Part shown: piece by piece, positions 1-5,385 of the stretch
Layout of the letters: each line of letters starts with the position of its first letter
Numbering within the stretch: the first letter of the stretch is position 1
From: an uncultured Prevotellaceae bacterium
GTDB taxonomy: Bacteria; Bacteroidota; Bacteroidia; Bacteroidales; Muribaculaceae
Reading direction: 5' to 3'
Length of the DNA: 6,020 nt
NCBI GenBank assembly: GCA_937892085.1
Contig: CALAVD010000295.1
Location: 1 to 6,020, forward strand
Translations under genes and position numbers: made by a program
Notes under the pieces: generated by a model
Databases searched by the model: none
The model's input: only the letters and a program-made list of their open reading frames with translations
What the model was told of the DNA's origin: nothing

Positions 1-1861
1 CATAGCCCGGAGGCGCGCCCACCATGCGGCTGACGGTGTGCTTCTCCATGTACTCCGACATATCGACGCGGATGAGTGCGTCCTCCGAGCCGAAGAGTTC
101 GACGGCGAGGCGCTTGGTGAGGTAGGTCTTGCCTACGCCCGTGGGGCCGAGGAACATGAAGGTGCCGATGGGCTTGTTGGGATCCTTGAGACCGACGCGC
201 GAACGCTGGATGGCACGGACGAGCTTGTCGACGGCGTCGTCCTGCCCGACCACGGAGTCCTTGAGCGCCGCACCGAGGTTGCGCAGGCGCACATTCTCGT
301 TCTCGCCGAGGCGCTGAACGGGGATGCCCGTCATCATCGAGACGACGTCGGCGATTGCTGCTTCGTCGATTTCCTCGGGCACTTCGTTGATCTGATGCTC
401 CCAGTCGCGCTTCATCTGTTCGAGGCGTTCCTGCTCGTTGGCCAACTGGTCACGGTAGTCGGCGGCCAGTTCAAAGTTCTGACGCTGCACAGCCTTGTCC
501 TTCAGCTCTTTCAGTCGCCGGCAGAGTTCTTCCTTCTGCTCTATCTCGTGGCTGATGGGGATGTTGGTCAGGTGGGCGCGCGACCCGGCTTCGTCCATCG
601 CGTCGATGGCTTTGTCGGGCAGGCTGCGGTCGGTCATGTAGCGGTCAGTGAGGTTGACGCAGGCGCGCAGGGCTTCGGGGGTGTAGCGCACGTTGTGGTG
701 ATGTTCGTAGCGCTCCTTGATGTTCTCCAGAATCTGCACGGTTTCGTCCACGCTGGTGGGTTCCACCATCACCTTCTGGAAGCGTCGTTCGAGCGCCCCG
801 TCCTTCTCGATGCTCTTCTTGTACTCGTCGATGGTGGTGGCACCGATGCACTGCACCTCGCCACGTGCGAGGGCAGGTTTCAGCATATTGGCGGCGTCCA
901 TCGTCCCGGCAGCCGAACCGGCGCCGATGATGGTGTGTATCTCGTCGATGAAGAGGATGATTTCCTTGTGGGCCTGCAACTCGTTGATGATGGCCTTCAG
1001 GCGCTCCTCGAACTGTCCACGGTACTTGGTTCCGGCCACGACGCCTGCGAGGTCGAGCACGATGACGCGCTTGTCGAAGAGCAGACGTGCCACCTTGCGC
1101 TGAGTAATGCGCAGGGCGAGTCCCTCGACGATGGCGCTCTTGCCCACGCCGGGCAGGCCGATGAGGATGGGGTTGTTCTTCTTGCGGCGGCAAAGAATCT
1201 GGGCTACACGCTGAATCTCGCGGTCGCGACCCACGACGGGGTCGAGCAGTCCGTCGGCAGCCGCCTGCGTGAGGTCGGTGCCAAAGGTGTCGAGGGCAGG
1301 TGTGCCGGAACCTTTCTCTTTCTGGCGCCGCGCCGTCGTAGACTGCGACTGTCCGGGACGTCCCGAATTGTGGACGTCGTCGTCCTCCTCCTCCTCCTCG
1401 TCATCCTCGTCCTCGTCGGTCCATCCAAAGCCTGCCTGCGGTTCCTGCTTCTGGGTAAGTGCATTCTTAACAGACTGATAGTCTACGCTTTCTGCTTCCA
1501 GAGCCTCGTGTGTGCGGCCATCGGTGTCGCGCAGGAGGGCGAGCAGCAGGTGCTCGGTGTCGGCAAACTCGGTCTGCATACTGCGGGCTTCGAGGAGCAT
1601 GAGCCGCAGTACGCGCTGCGACTGCTGGCTGAGCAGTGGGTCGCGACTGTCGGCAGTCCCCGTGGCCTGGGCTTCGAGTTGCTGGCGCAAGTGATTGAAG
1701 TCCACACCCATCTGCTGTAGGATGGCATGGGCGGTGCAATCGCTCTCGCGCACCACAGCCAGCAACAGGTGGGCGGGTTCTACGAACGAGCTGTGGAGGC
1801 GTGTGGCTTCCTGCTTGCCGTAGTTGAGTATCTCTGTCATTTTCGGTGAAATCTTATCCAT
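1..1861 (-). CDS. clpC: ClpC-type AAA+ unfoldase, ATP-binding subunit of Clp protease (C-terminus off the window)
   Basis: This is a Hsp100 unfoldase that, by family knowledge, threads substrate proteins into ClpP in the cytosol. Residues 1-620 are present, starting at the ATG at 1861. Two Clp N-terminal repeats fill about residues 1-145 (LNYGKQEATRL near the start, then a second copy with EHLLLALLRDTDG). A 14-residue acidic run occupies 149-162. The first ATPase domain has Walker A GLPGVGKS (235-242) and Walker B ILFIDE (302-307), followed by the GATTIDEY and ALERRF segments. The middle domain carries a UVR-like motif (NFELAADYRDQL, from residue 462), which marks ClpC rather than ClpA or ClpB. 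The second ATPase domain starts with Walker A GPTGVGKT (572-579) and ends in APPGY at the window edge, so roughly 200 residues are missing. The reading frame is intact. A later in-frame ATG (1840) would trim seven residues; the longer form fits the family better. Base composition is clearly GC-rich by eye. Confidence 0.96.
   Translation of the reverse strand, partial: MDKISPKMTEILNYGKQEATRLHSSFVEPAHLLLAVVRESDCTAHAILQQMGVDFNHLRQQLEAQATGTADSRDPLLSQQSQRVLRLMLLEARSMQTEFADTEHLLLALLRDTDGRTHEALEAESVDYQSVKNALTQKQEPQAGFGWTDEDEDDEEEEEDDDVHNSGRPGQSQSTTARRQKEKGSGTPALDTFGTDLTQAAADGLLDPVVGRDREIQRVAQILCRRKKNNPILIGLPGVGKSAIVEGLALRITQRKVARLLFDKRVIVLDLAGVVAGTKYRGQFEERLKAIINELQAHKEIILFIDEIHTIIGAGSAAGTMDAANMLKPALARGEVQCIGATTIDEYKKSIEKDGALERRFQKVMVEPTSVDETVQILENIKERYEHHHNVRYTPEALRACVNLTDRYMTDRSLPDKAIDAMDEAGSRAHLTNIPISHEIEQKEELCRRLKELKDKAVQRQNFELAADYRDQLANEQERLEQMKRDWEHQINEVPEEIDEAAIADVVSMMTGIPVQRLGENENVRLRNLGAALKDSVVGQDDAVDKLVRAIQRSRVGLKDPNKPIGTFMFLGPTGVGKTYLTKRLAVELFGSEDALIRVDMSEYMEKHTVSRMVGAPPGY
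1376..1417 (-). repeat. GAG/GAC trinucleotide run encoding an acidic linker in ClpC
   Basis: Fourteen consecutive codons of clpC (residues 149-162) are GAG, GAC or GAT, with five GAG in a row in the middle. The encoded all-Asp/Glu stretch lies between the N-terminal Clp repeats and the first ATPase domain, where ClpC proteins have a flexible linker. A low-complexity triplet run like this can change length by slippage in steps of one residue without breaking the frame. Confidence 0.85.
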
Positions 1862-1919
1862 GTATAGCCGATTAGATGAATGATTCGGTGGCTCTTTTCT
1901 CTCTTCCCTAAGTTGGGTA

Positions 1920-1951
1920 CAAAGGTAGTGCAAAGGCCGAAATTGAGCAAA
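1920..1951 (-). promoter_or_regulatory. Bacteroidota-type promoter of clpC
   Basis: On the minus strand a -33 box TTTG (1948-1951) is separated by exactly 20 bases from a -7 box TACCTTTG (1920-1927). This matches the Bacteroidota primary sigma pattern TTTG / TAnnTTTG in both boxes and spacing. Transcription would start near 1913-1914, giving a leader of about 50 bases before the ATG at 1861. No clear Shine-Dalgarno sequence is visible in that leader. No heat-shock (CIRCE-like) operator was recognised. Confidence 0.75.
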
Positions 1952-2003
1952 TAAAACGCTTACTTTTTTTCTTTTCCGTTTCTATGTCTGCAAAGAACGT
2001 GCC

Positions 2004-2040
2004 AAAACAGAAAGGAGCACCTCTCGGTTGCTCCTTCTGT
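2004..2040 (-). terminator. Intrinsic terminator of tRNA-Arg
   Basis: Read on the minus strand, ACAGAAGGAGCAACC pairs with GGTGCTCCTTTCTGT around a GAGA tetraloop, with one single-base bulge on each arm, and is followed by TTTT. The stem is strong but the U-tract is short. Its outermost base coincides with the tRNA discriminator base at 2040, so the hairpin begins directly at the mature 3' end of the tRNA. Confidence 0.75.
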
Positions 2041-2113
2041 GACTCCTATAGGATTCAAACCTATAACCTTCTGATCCGTAGTCAGATGCTCTATTCAATT
2101 GAGCTAAGGAGCC
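2040..2113 (-). tRNA. tRNA-Arg (anticodon ACG)
   Basis: The 74-base cloverleaf folds fully. The acceptor stem is GGCTCCT with AGGAGTC (one G-T pair), the D stem GCTC/GAGC, the anticodon stem TCTGA/TCAGA around loop CTACGGA, and the T stem ATAGG/CCTAT. The anticodon is ACG (arginine); A34 would normally become inosine to read CGU, CGC and CGA. The discriminator is A and CCA is not encoded, so it must be added after transcription, as is common in Bacteroidota. The D loop has G18-A19 in place of G18-G19, and the T loop has U56 in place of C56, so the usual 19-56 tertiary pair appears kept as A-U. A15 and U48 also fit a Levitt pair. The gene has its own promoter and terminator and is probably transcribed alone. 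Confidence 0.95.
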
Positions 2114-2135
2114 TTCATTTTTCGTTTTGCGGTTG

Positions 2136-2167
2136 CAAAGTTAAGCACTTTTTTTTGAAATGGCAAT
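2136..2167 (-). promoter_or_regulatory. Promoter of tRNA-Arg
   Basis: The minus strand has a -7 box TAACTTTG (2136-2143), a full match to TAnnTTTG, and 20 bases upstream an ATTG (2164-2167) that differs from the -33 consensus TTTG at one base. The predicted start near 2129 leaves about 16 bases ahead of the tRNA 5' end at 2113. The spacer contains a run of eight A. Confidence 0.7.
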
Positions 2168-2175
2168 GATTTTGA

Positions 2176-2200
2176 CAACTTTTTTTTCAAAAAAAAATTG
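2176..2200. repeat. A/T-rich inverted repeat between the small membrane protein gene and the tRNA promoter
   Basis: The sequence from CAAC through eight T, one C and nine A to TTG can fold into a stem of about ten pairs made almost only of A-T. It lies 45 bases downstream of the stop codon of the small membrane protein gene and directly upstream of the tRNA promoter. It could be a weak terminator for the former, or an AT-rich upstream element for the latter. Neither role can be shown from the sequence. Confidence 0.35.
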
Positions 2201-2244
2201 GTCACAAAAATCTCAAAAAGCGCACATTACTCATTCACTGCAAG

Positions 2245-2448
2245 TTAAATCAACCAAGTTGCGATAGCCCATGCGACAAAAATTGCGAGGGCTATTACGG
2301 TTGGCACTGCCAGTGTCTTGTAGTCAACGATGTAGTAAGTAGGTTTTGGTGCATCAATCTTCTCGGGTTTCTTGTCGGCAACTGCCAGTTTGTGCTCATC
2401 GATAGGATCAATCACTTCCTCCACTTCGTTGTATAAATTAGCTTTCAT
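2245..2448 (-). CDS. Small single-pass membrane protein, function unknown
   Basis: The product has 67 residues and I do not recognise its family. Residues 1-44 are hydrophilic and rich in Glu, Asp and Lys, with a Pro/Lys-rich stretch (KKPEKIDAPKP, 26-36) followed by TYYIVDYK. Residues 45-67 form one hydrophobic segment (from TLAVPTVIALAIF to the end), and the chain stops right after it, so the protein looks tail-anchored with its N-terminus probably in the cytoplasm. The ATG start at 2448 follows an A-rich leader about 20 bases below a good -7 box, and the TAA stop is clean, which favours a real gene over chance. It is divergent from the CstA transporter gene, 123 bases away. It does not resemble YbdD, the small partner of CstA in enterobacteria, so a link to CstA is only positional. 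Confidence 0.72.
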   Translation of the reverse strand: MKANLYNEVEEVIDPIDEHKLAVADKKPEKIDAPKPTYYIVDYKTLAVPTVIALAIFVAWAIATWLI

Positions 2449-2470
2449 ATTTTTCTTTGTTCGTTAATGA

Positions 2471-2486
2471 TGTGCAAATTTACACA
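2471..2486. promoter_or_regulatory. CRP/FNR-like palindromic site in the divergent promoter region
   Basis: TGTGCAAATTTACACA is a 16-base dyad with seven of eight arm positions matched. It has the TGTG-N8-CACA layout of sites bound by the CRP/FNR family. It overlaps the -7 box of the small membrane protein gene and is centred about 72 bases upstream of the predicted cstA start. Function is inferred from form and position only. Confidence 0.35.
2475..2482 (-). promoter_or_regulatory. -7 promoter box of the small membrane protein gene
   Basis: TAAATTTG on the minus strand matches TAnnTTTG. The predicted start is near 2468, about 20 bases before the ATG at 2448. I see no good TTTG at the -33 position, so the promoter may be weak or need an activator. 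Confidence 0.5.
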
Positions 2487-2537
2487 CATTTTTTTATTCT
2501 CCCATCTTTTTTACTAAAAAAAATGATTTCTTTTTAT

Positions 2538-2545
2538 TACTTTTG
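2538..2545 (+). promoter_or_regulatory. -7 promoter box of cstA
   Basis: TACTTTTG matches TAnnTTTG. There is no convincing TTTG about 20 bases upstream, which leaves room for activator dependence. The predicted transcription start (about 2551) falls after the GTG at 2548 and about 20 bases before the ATG at 2572, so it decides in favour of the ATG as the cstA start. Confidence 0.6.
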
Positions 2546-2571
2546 CAGTGCTAAATAAAAACAACTACCCT

Positions 2572-4008
2572 ATGATTTCATTCTTGATAAGCATCGTTGC
2601 TCTGATATTGGGCTATATGATATATGGTGGCGTGATAGAACGCATCTTCGGTCCCGACGACCGCAAGACGCCAGCTGTGGCCCACCCCGACGGAGTGGAT
2701 TACATTGCCATGCCCACATGGAAAGTGTTTATGATTCAGTTTCTGAACATCGCCGGCACGGGACCAATCTTTGGTGCCATCATGGGAGCATGGTTTGGTC
2801 CCGCAAGCTACCTGTGGATTGTGCTTGGATGCATCTTTGCCGGCTCGGTGCACGACTACCTGAGCGGCATGATGTCGCTGCGCCACGACGGTGCCGGCCT
2901 ACCCGAGCTCGTGGGCAAATACATGGGCAACGTCATGCGCATCATCATGCTCGTGTTCTCAATGCTGCTGCTGTTGATGGTGGGTGCTGTGTTTGTTTAC
3001 AGTCCCGCCTCGATACTTGCGGGCATTGGCGGCAACGAAATTATGTGGTTTATAGTAATTTTCATCTACTACATCATCGCCACCCTATTGCCCATCGACA
3101 AGATTATCGGCAAAATTTATCCAGTTTTCGCTATAGCACTCATTTTCATGGCGATTGGGCTCTTTGTGTGCCTCATCATAAAGATGCCTCAGATTCCTGA
3201 GGTGTGGAATATAGGCAATATGGACTCCTGGATGAACTCTCAAACCCAGAACGGCACCGATCTACTGGGCATGAAGGCATACCTGACCAAGAACACCCTG
3301 TTCCCTGCCATGTTCATCACCATCGCCTGTGGTGCCATCAGTGGCTTCCATGCTACGCAGAGCCCACTCATGGCGCGATGCCTCAAGAGCGAGAAATTAG
3401 GACGGCCGGTGTTCTACGGCTCAATGATTACCGAGGGTTTTGTGGCTCTCGTGTGGGCAGCAGTGTCGTCGTGGTTCTTCTACAGCGGCGGCTGGCGCGA
3501 AGTGTTGCCTCAAGACGCTGTTAACGAGTTCTTGGCGCAAGTGGGGAACACCGATGGAAAGACTCTAATTCAATATTTTAATGCTCCGGCCGTTGTCAAG
3601 CTCGTGTGCAGCAGTTGGCTCGGCGTGGCGGGAGGCATCTTGGCGATGCTCGGTGTGGTGGCGGCGCCCATCACCAGTGGCGACACCGCTTTGCGCAGCG
3701 CACGACTGATTATTGCCGACTTCCTGAAATTTGACCAGAAACCCATGGCGAAACGCCTGATGATTGCCGTGCCCATGTTTGCGGCAGTCTTGCTGCTCCT
3801 CATCTGGCAGCTCACCAACCCCGACGGCTTCAACACCCTGTGGCAGTACTTCGGCTGGTCAAACCAGACCCTCTCGGTGTTCACCCTGTGGACCATCACC
3901 ATCTTCCTGCACAAGTACAAGAAATGCTACTGGGTCACCCTCATCCCCGCCATCTTCATGACAGTGGTGAGCGTGACGTTCATCGTTCAGCAAATTATCA
4001 GCGTATAG
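2572..4008 (+). CDS. cstA: CstA-family transporter (carbon starvation protein A), short form
   Basis: This is a polytopic inner-membrane protein of 478 residues. Characterised relatives (E. coli CstA and BtsT/YjiY) take up peptides or pyruvate when carbon is short; the substrate here cannot be read from sequence. Family segments occur in the expected order: GTGPIFGAIMGAWFGP (62-77), GSVHDYLSGMMSLRHDGAG (91-109), ITIACGAISGFHATQSPLMA (249-268), DTALRSARLIIADF (371-384) and GWSNQTLSVFTLW (428-440). I count roughly 12 hydrophobic segments by eye. E. coli CstA has about 700 residues, so this is a short form, of a kind I believe is usual in Bacteroidota, and not a truncation: the frame is open to a normal TAG stop and a terminator follows. 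An in-frame GTG at 2548 would add eight residues but lies upstream of the predicted transcription start. No ybdD-like partner gene is adjacent. Confidence 0.93.
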   Translation: MISFLISIVALILGYMIYGGVIERIFGPDDRKTPAVAHPDGVDYIAMPTWKVFMIQFLNIAGTGPIFGAIMGAWFGPASYLWIVLGCIFAGSVHDYLSGMMSLRHDGAGLPELVGKYMGNVMRIIMLVFSMLLLLMVGAVFVYSPASILAGIGGNEIMWFIVIFIYYIIATLLPIDKIIGKIYPVFAIALIFMAIGLFVCLIIKMPQIPEVWNIGNMDSWMNSQTQNGTDLLGMKAYLTKNTLFPAMFITIACGAISGFHATQSPLMARCLKSEKLGRPVFYGSMITEGFVALVWAAVSSWFFYSGGWREVLPQDAVNEFLAQVGNTDGKTLIQYFNAPAVVKLVCSSWLGVAGGILAMLGVVAAPITSGDTALRSARLIIADFLKFDQKPMAKRLMIAVPMFAAVLLLLIWQLTNPDGFNTLWQYFGWSNQTLSVFTLWTITIFLHKYKKCYWVTLIPAIFMTVVSVTFIVQQIISV

Positions 4009-4078
4009 CTGAGTCCTACAACATCTCCCAAAGCCCCATGCAGTTAGGCTAAGGCTCCATTTTCGGAGATTATCACCC

Positions 4079-4116
4079 TTATTCGCCGAAAATTTTCGGC
4101 GAATAATTTGTTTTTT
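4079..4116 (+). terminator. Intrinsic terminator after cstA
   Basis: A perfect 28-base palindrome (4079-4106; half-site TTATTCGCCGAAAA) folds into a 12-pair stem with an AATT loop and is followed by TTTGTTTTTT (4107-4116). It ends cstA transcription 71 bases past the stop codon. No matching T-run lies on the other side, so it works in the plus direction only. The U-tract also holds the -33 box of the next gene. Confidence 0.9.
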
Positions 4117-4138
4117 CTCCGAAGATATTATAATTTTG
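4107..4138 (+). promoter_or_regulatory. Promoter of the fic gene, overlapping the cstA terminator
   Basis: TTTG (4107-4110), 20 bases, then TAATTTTG (4131-4138): both boxes match the Bacteroidota consensus fully. The predicted start near 4144-4145 leaves a leader of only about 12 bases before the ATG at 4157. The -33 box sits inside the terminator U-tract. The TTG at 4136 that opens the same frame lies within the -7 box, so it cannot be the start codon of this transcript. Confidence 0.75.
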
Positions 4139-4156
4139 CCCTCAAAATCAACAGTT

Positions 4157-5248
4157 ATGCGATATATACACGATTATGAAAACTGGTGGCAGTTTCGTTA
4201 TGACAACGGACAAATTGTTAATGAATTGGGGCGAGTGCGCGCCAAGCAGGGTGAATTGATGGGCAGAATGCTGTCACTCGAACTGATTTCTCAAGATGAA
4301 GCACTACTCTCAAGTATGTCGCTTGAACTTGTTCGGTCGTCCGAAATTGAGGGCGAGAGGCTGAATCTTGAAGAAGTGCGCTCGTCGATCGCTCGTCGAT
4401 TAGGAATAGAGACAGCTGGACTTGCGCCTGTCTCACGCTATGTTGACGGCATTGTTCAAATGCAACTTGACGCGACCCAAAATTACAATAAGCCACTTAC
4501 TCACGACCGACTTTTTGGATGGCACAACGTGTTGTTCCCAACCGGAATGAGCGGTCTATATCGCATTGATGTGGGGAAATACCGCTCTAACGATATGCAG
4601 GTGGTGTCGGGGGCTTTGGGAAAGGAAAAAGTGCATTATCAGGCTCCACAGGCAAAGCGTGTGCCTGCCGAGATGGAACGCTTCATAGCGTGGATTAACA
4701 GCAGCGAGGACATCGATGGTGTGTTAAAAGCCGCCATCGCTCACTTGTGGTTTGTATCAATACACCCTTTTGACGACGGTAATGGCAGAATCACAAGAGC
4801 GTTGACCGATATGCTTCTTGCCCGTTCCGAGAAATGCAGTAAAAGGTTTTATAGCATGTCGGCCCAGATAAAAGTGCTGCAAAAGGAATATTACGACATC
4901 TTGGAACGCACTCAACGCGGAGATGGCGACATAACGAAGTGGCTGATATGGTTCCTGCACTGCTTTGAGAAGGCGCTTGAAGCAACGAGCGACACACTAT
5001 CGGCAGTAATGCGTAAAGCTGATTTTTGGGAATGTCATCGCAATGTCTCTTTTAACGAGCGACAGCGAAAGATAATAAACATGCTATTTGACGATTTCTT
5101 CGGCAAACTCACCAGCAGCAAATGGGCAAAAATAGCCAAATGCTCCAGCGACACCGCATTAAATGATATAAACGACCTTATCGAGAAGGGGATTTTAAGA
5201 AAATCAAACGCAGGAGGACGAAGCACCAACTACACTTTGGTATCATAA
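4157..5248 (+). CDS. Fic-domain protein adenylyltransferase, class II, with N-terminal DUF4172-like and C-terminal winged-helix-like regions
   Basis: The 363-residue product has the full Fic active-site motif HPFDDGNGRITR (203-214), with His203 the expected catalytic base. Family members usually transfer AMP from ATP to a Ser, Thr or Tyr of a target protein. The N-terminal region (about 1-80) resembles DUF4172 (IHDYENWWQFRYDNGQI, then RAKQGELMGRM). It contains SSEIEG (61-66), which fits the inhibitory motif (S/T)xxxE(G/N); Glu65 would block ATP binding. An inhibitory motif N-terminal to the Fic core in the same chain defines class II, so no separate antitoxin gene is needed, and none is seen. 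A flap-like segment precedes the core (GLYRIDVGKYRSNDMQVVSG, 133-152). Residues about 298-363 look like a winged helix (RQRKIINMLF, then WAKIAKCSSDTALNDINDL and a GGRSTNYTL wing). Target unknown. It has its own promoter and is AT-richer by eye than clpC, consistent with an accessory gene. Confidence 0.92.
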   Translation: MRYIHDYENWWQFRYDNGQIVNELGRVRAKQGELMGRMLSLELISQDEALLSSMSLELVRSSEIEGERLNLEEVRSSIARRLGIETAGLAPVSRYVDGIVQMQLDATQNYNKPLTHDRLFGWHNVLFPTGMSGLYRIDVGKYRSNDMQVVSGALGKEKVHYQAPQAKRVPAEMERFIAWINSSEDIDGVLKAAIAHLWFVSIHPFDDGNGRITRALTDMLLARSEKCSKRFYSMSAQIKVLQKEYYDILERTQRGDGDITKWLIWFLHCFEKALEATSDTLSAVMRKADFWECHRNVSFNERQRKIINMLFDDFFGKLTSSKWAKIAKCSSDTALNDINDLIEKGILRKSNAGGRSTNYTLVS

Positions 5249-5255
5249 ACTCTAA

Positions 5256-5333
5256 ATGCAAGCGAAGGTGTGCCACTTCAACAAGCTGTCGCAGATTGAG
5301 ACTTTTGCCACAGCCTCCGAGAGAAGTGTTTAA
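5256..5333 (+). other. 25-codon open frame after fic, coding status unclear
   Basis: An ATG at 5256, eight bases after the fic stop, opens 25 codons (MQAKVCHFNKLSQIETFATA and five more residues) to TAA at 5331-5333. Its composition is like coding DNA and richer in GC than the AT-rich tail that follows. No ribosome binding site is apparent and I do not recognise the peptide. It may be a tiny gene, a worn remnant of a larger one, or chance. Apart from this and the phased repeat beside it, I see no clear feature, and no good terminator for either convergent gene, in 5249-5385. Confidence 0.2.
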
Positions 5334-5336
5334 TAA

Positions 5337-5366
5337 AATTGTTTTTAATTGTAGTTAATTGTTTGA
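5337..5366. repeat. Three AATTGT hexamers at an exact 10-base period
   Basis: AATTGT begins at 5337, 5347 and 5357, each copy followed by four T- or G-rich bases. The 10-base step is close to one helical turn. The array lies in the AT-rich gap between the convergent fic and uvrA-like genes. It may reflect bendable AT-rich DNA or chance; no protein site is recognised. Confidence 0.4.
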
Positions 5367-5385
5367 TAAAAGCCTAACTACCGAT

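Noticed and set aside
645..1464. Minus-strand open frames of 182 and 86 codons within clpC
   Set aside because: They are out of frame with the ClpC reading, are rich in Arg and Pro as GC-rich shadows are, and show no motif.
38..1720. A 560-codon open frame on the plus strand, opposite clpC
   Set aside because: It is exactly codon-in-register with clpC on the other strand. Its stops would need TTA, CTA or TCA codons in clpC, which GC-rich codon choice avoids; it ends where clpC uses CTA (Leu48). The translation has no recognisable domain, while the minus strand encodes an intact ClpC.
2176..2200. A/T hairpin as a standard terminator for the small membrane protein gene
   Set aside because: The stem has almost no G-C pairs and is not followed by a separate U-tract, so it is listed only as an inverted repeat.
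2548..2571. GTG at 2548 as the start of cstA
   Set aside because: It lies upstream of the transcription start predicted from the -7 box at 2538-2545, and the added residues (MLNKNNYP) are polar, unlike the hydrophobic N-terminus that follows the ATG at 2572.
4136..4156. TTG at 4136 as the start of fic
   Set aside because: The codon lies within the -7 box of the fic promoter, so it would not be in the mRNA. The ATG at 4157 begins directly before the DUF4172-like region.
4009..5385. fic as half of a two-gene toxin-antitoxin pair
   Set aside because: No antitoxin-sized gene lies on either side, and the inhibitory motif is already within the Fic protein.
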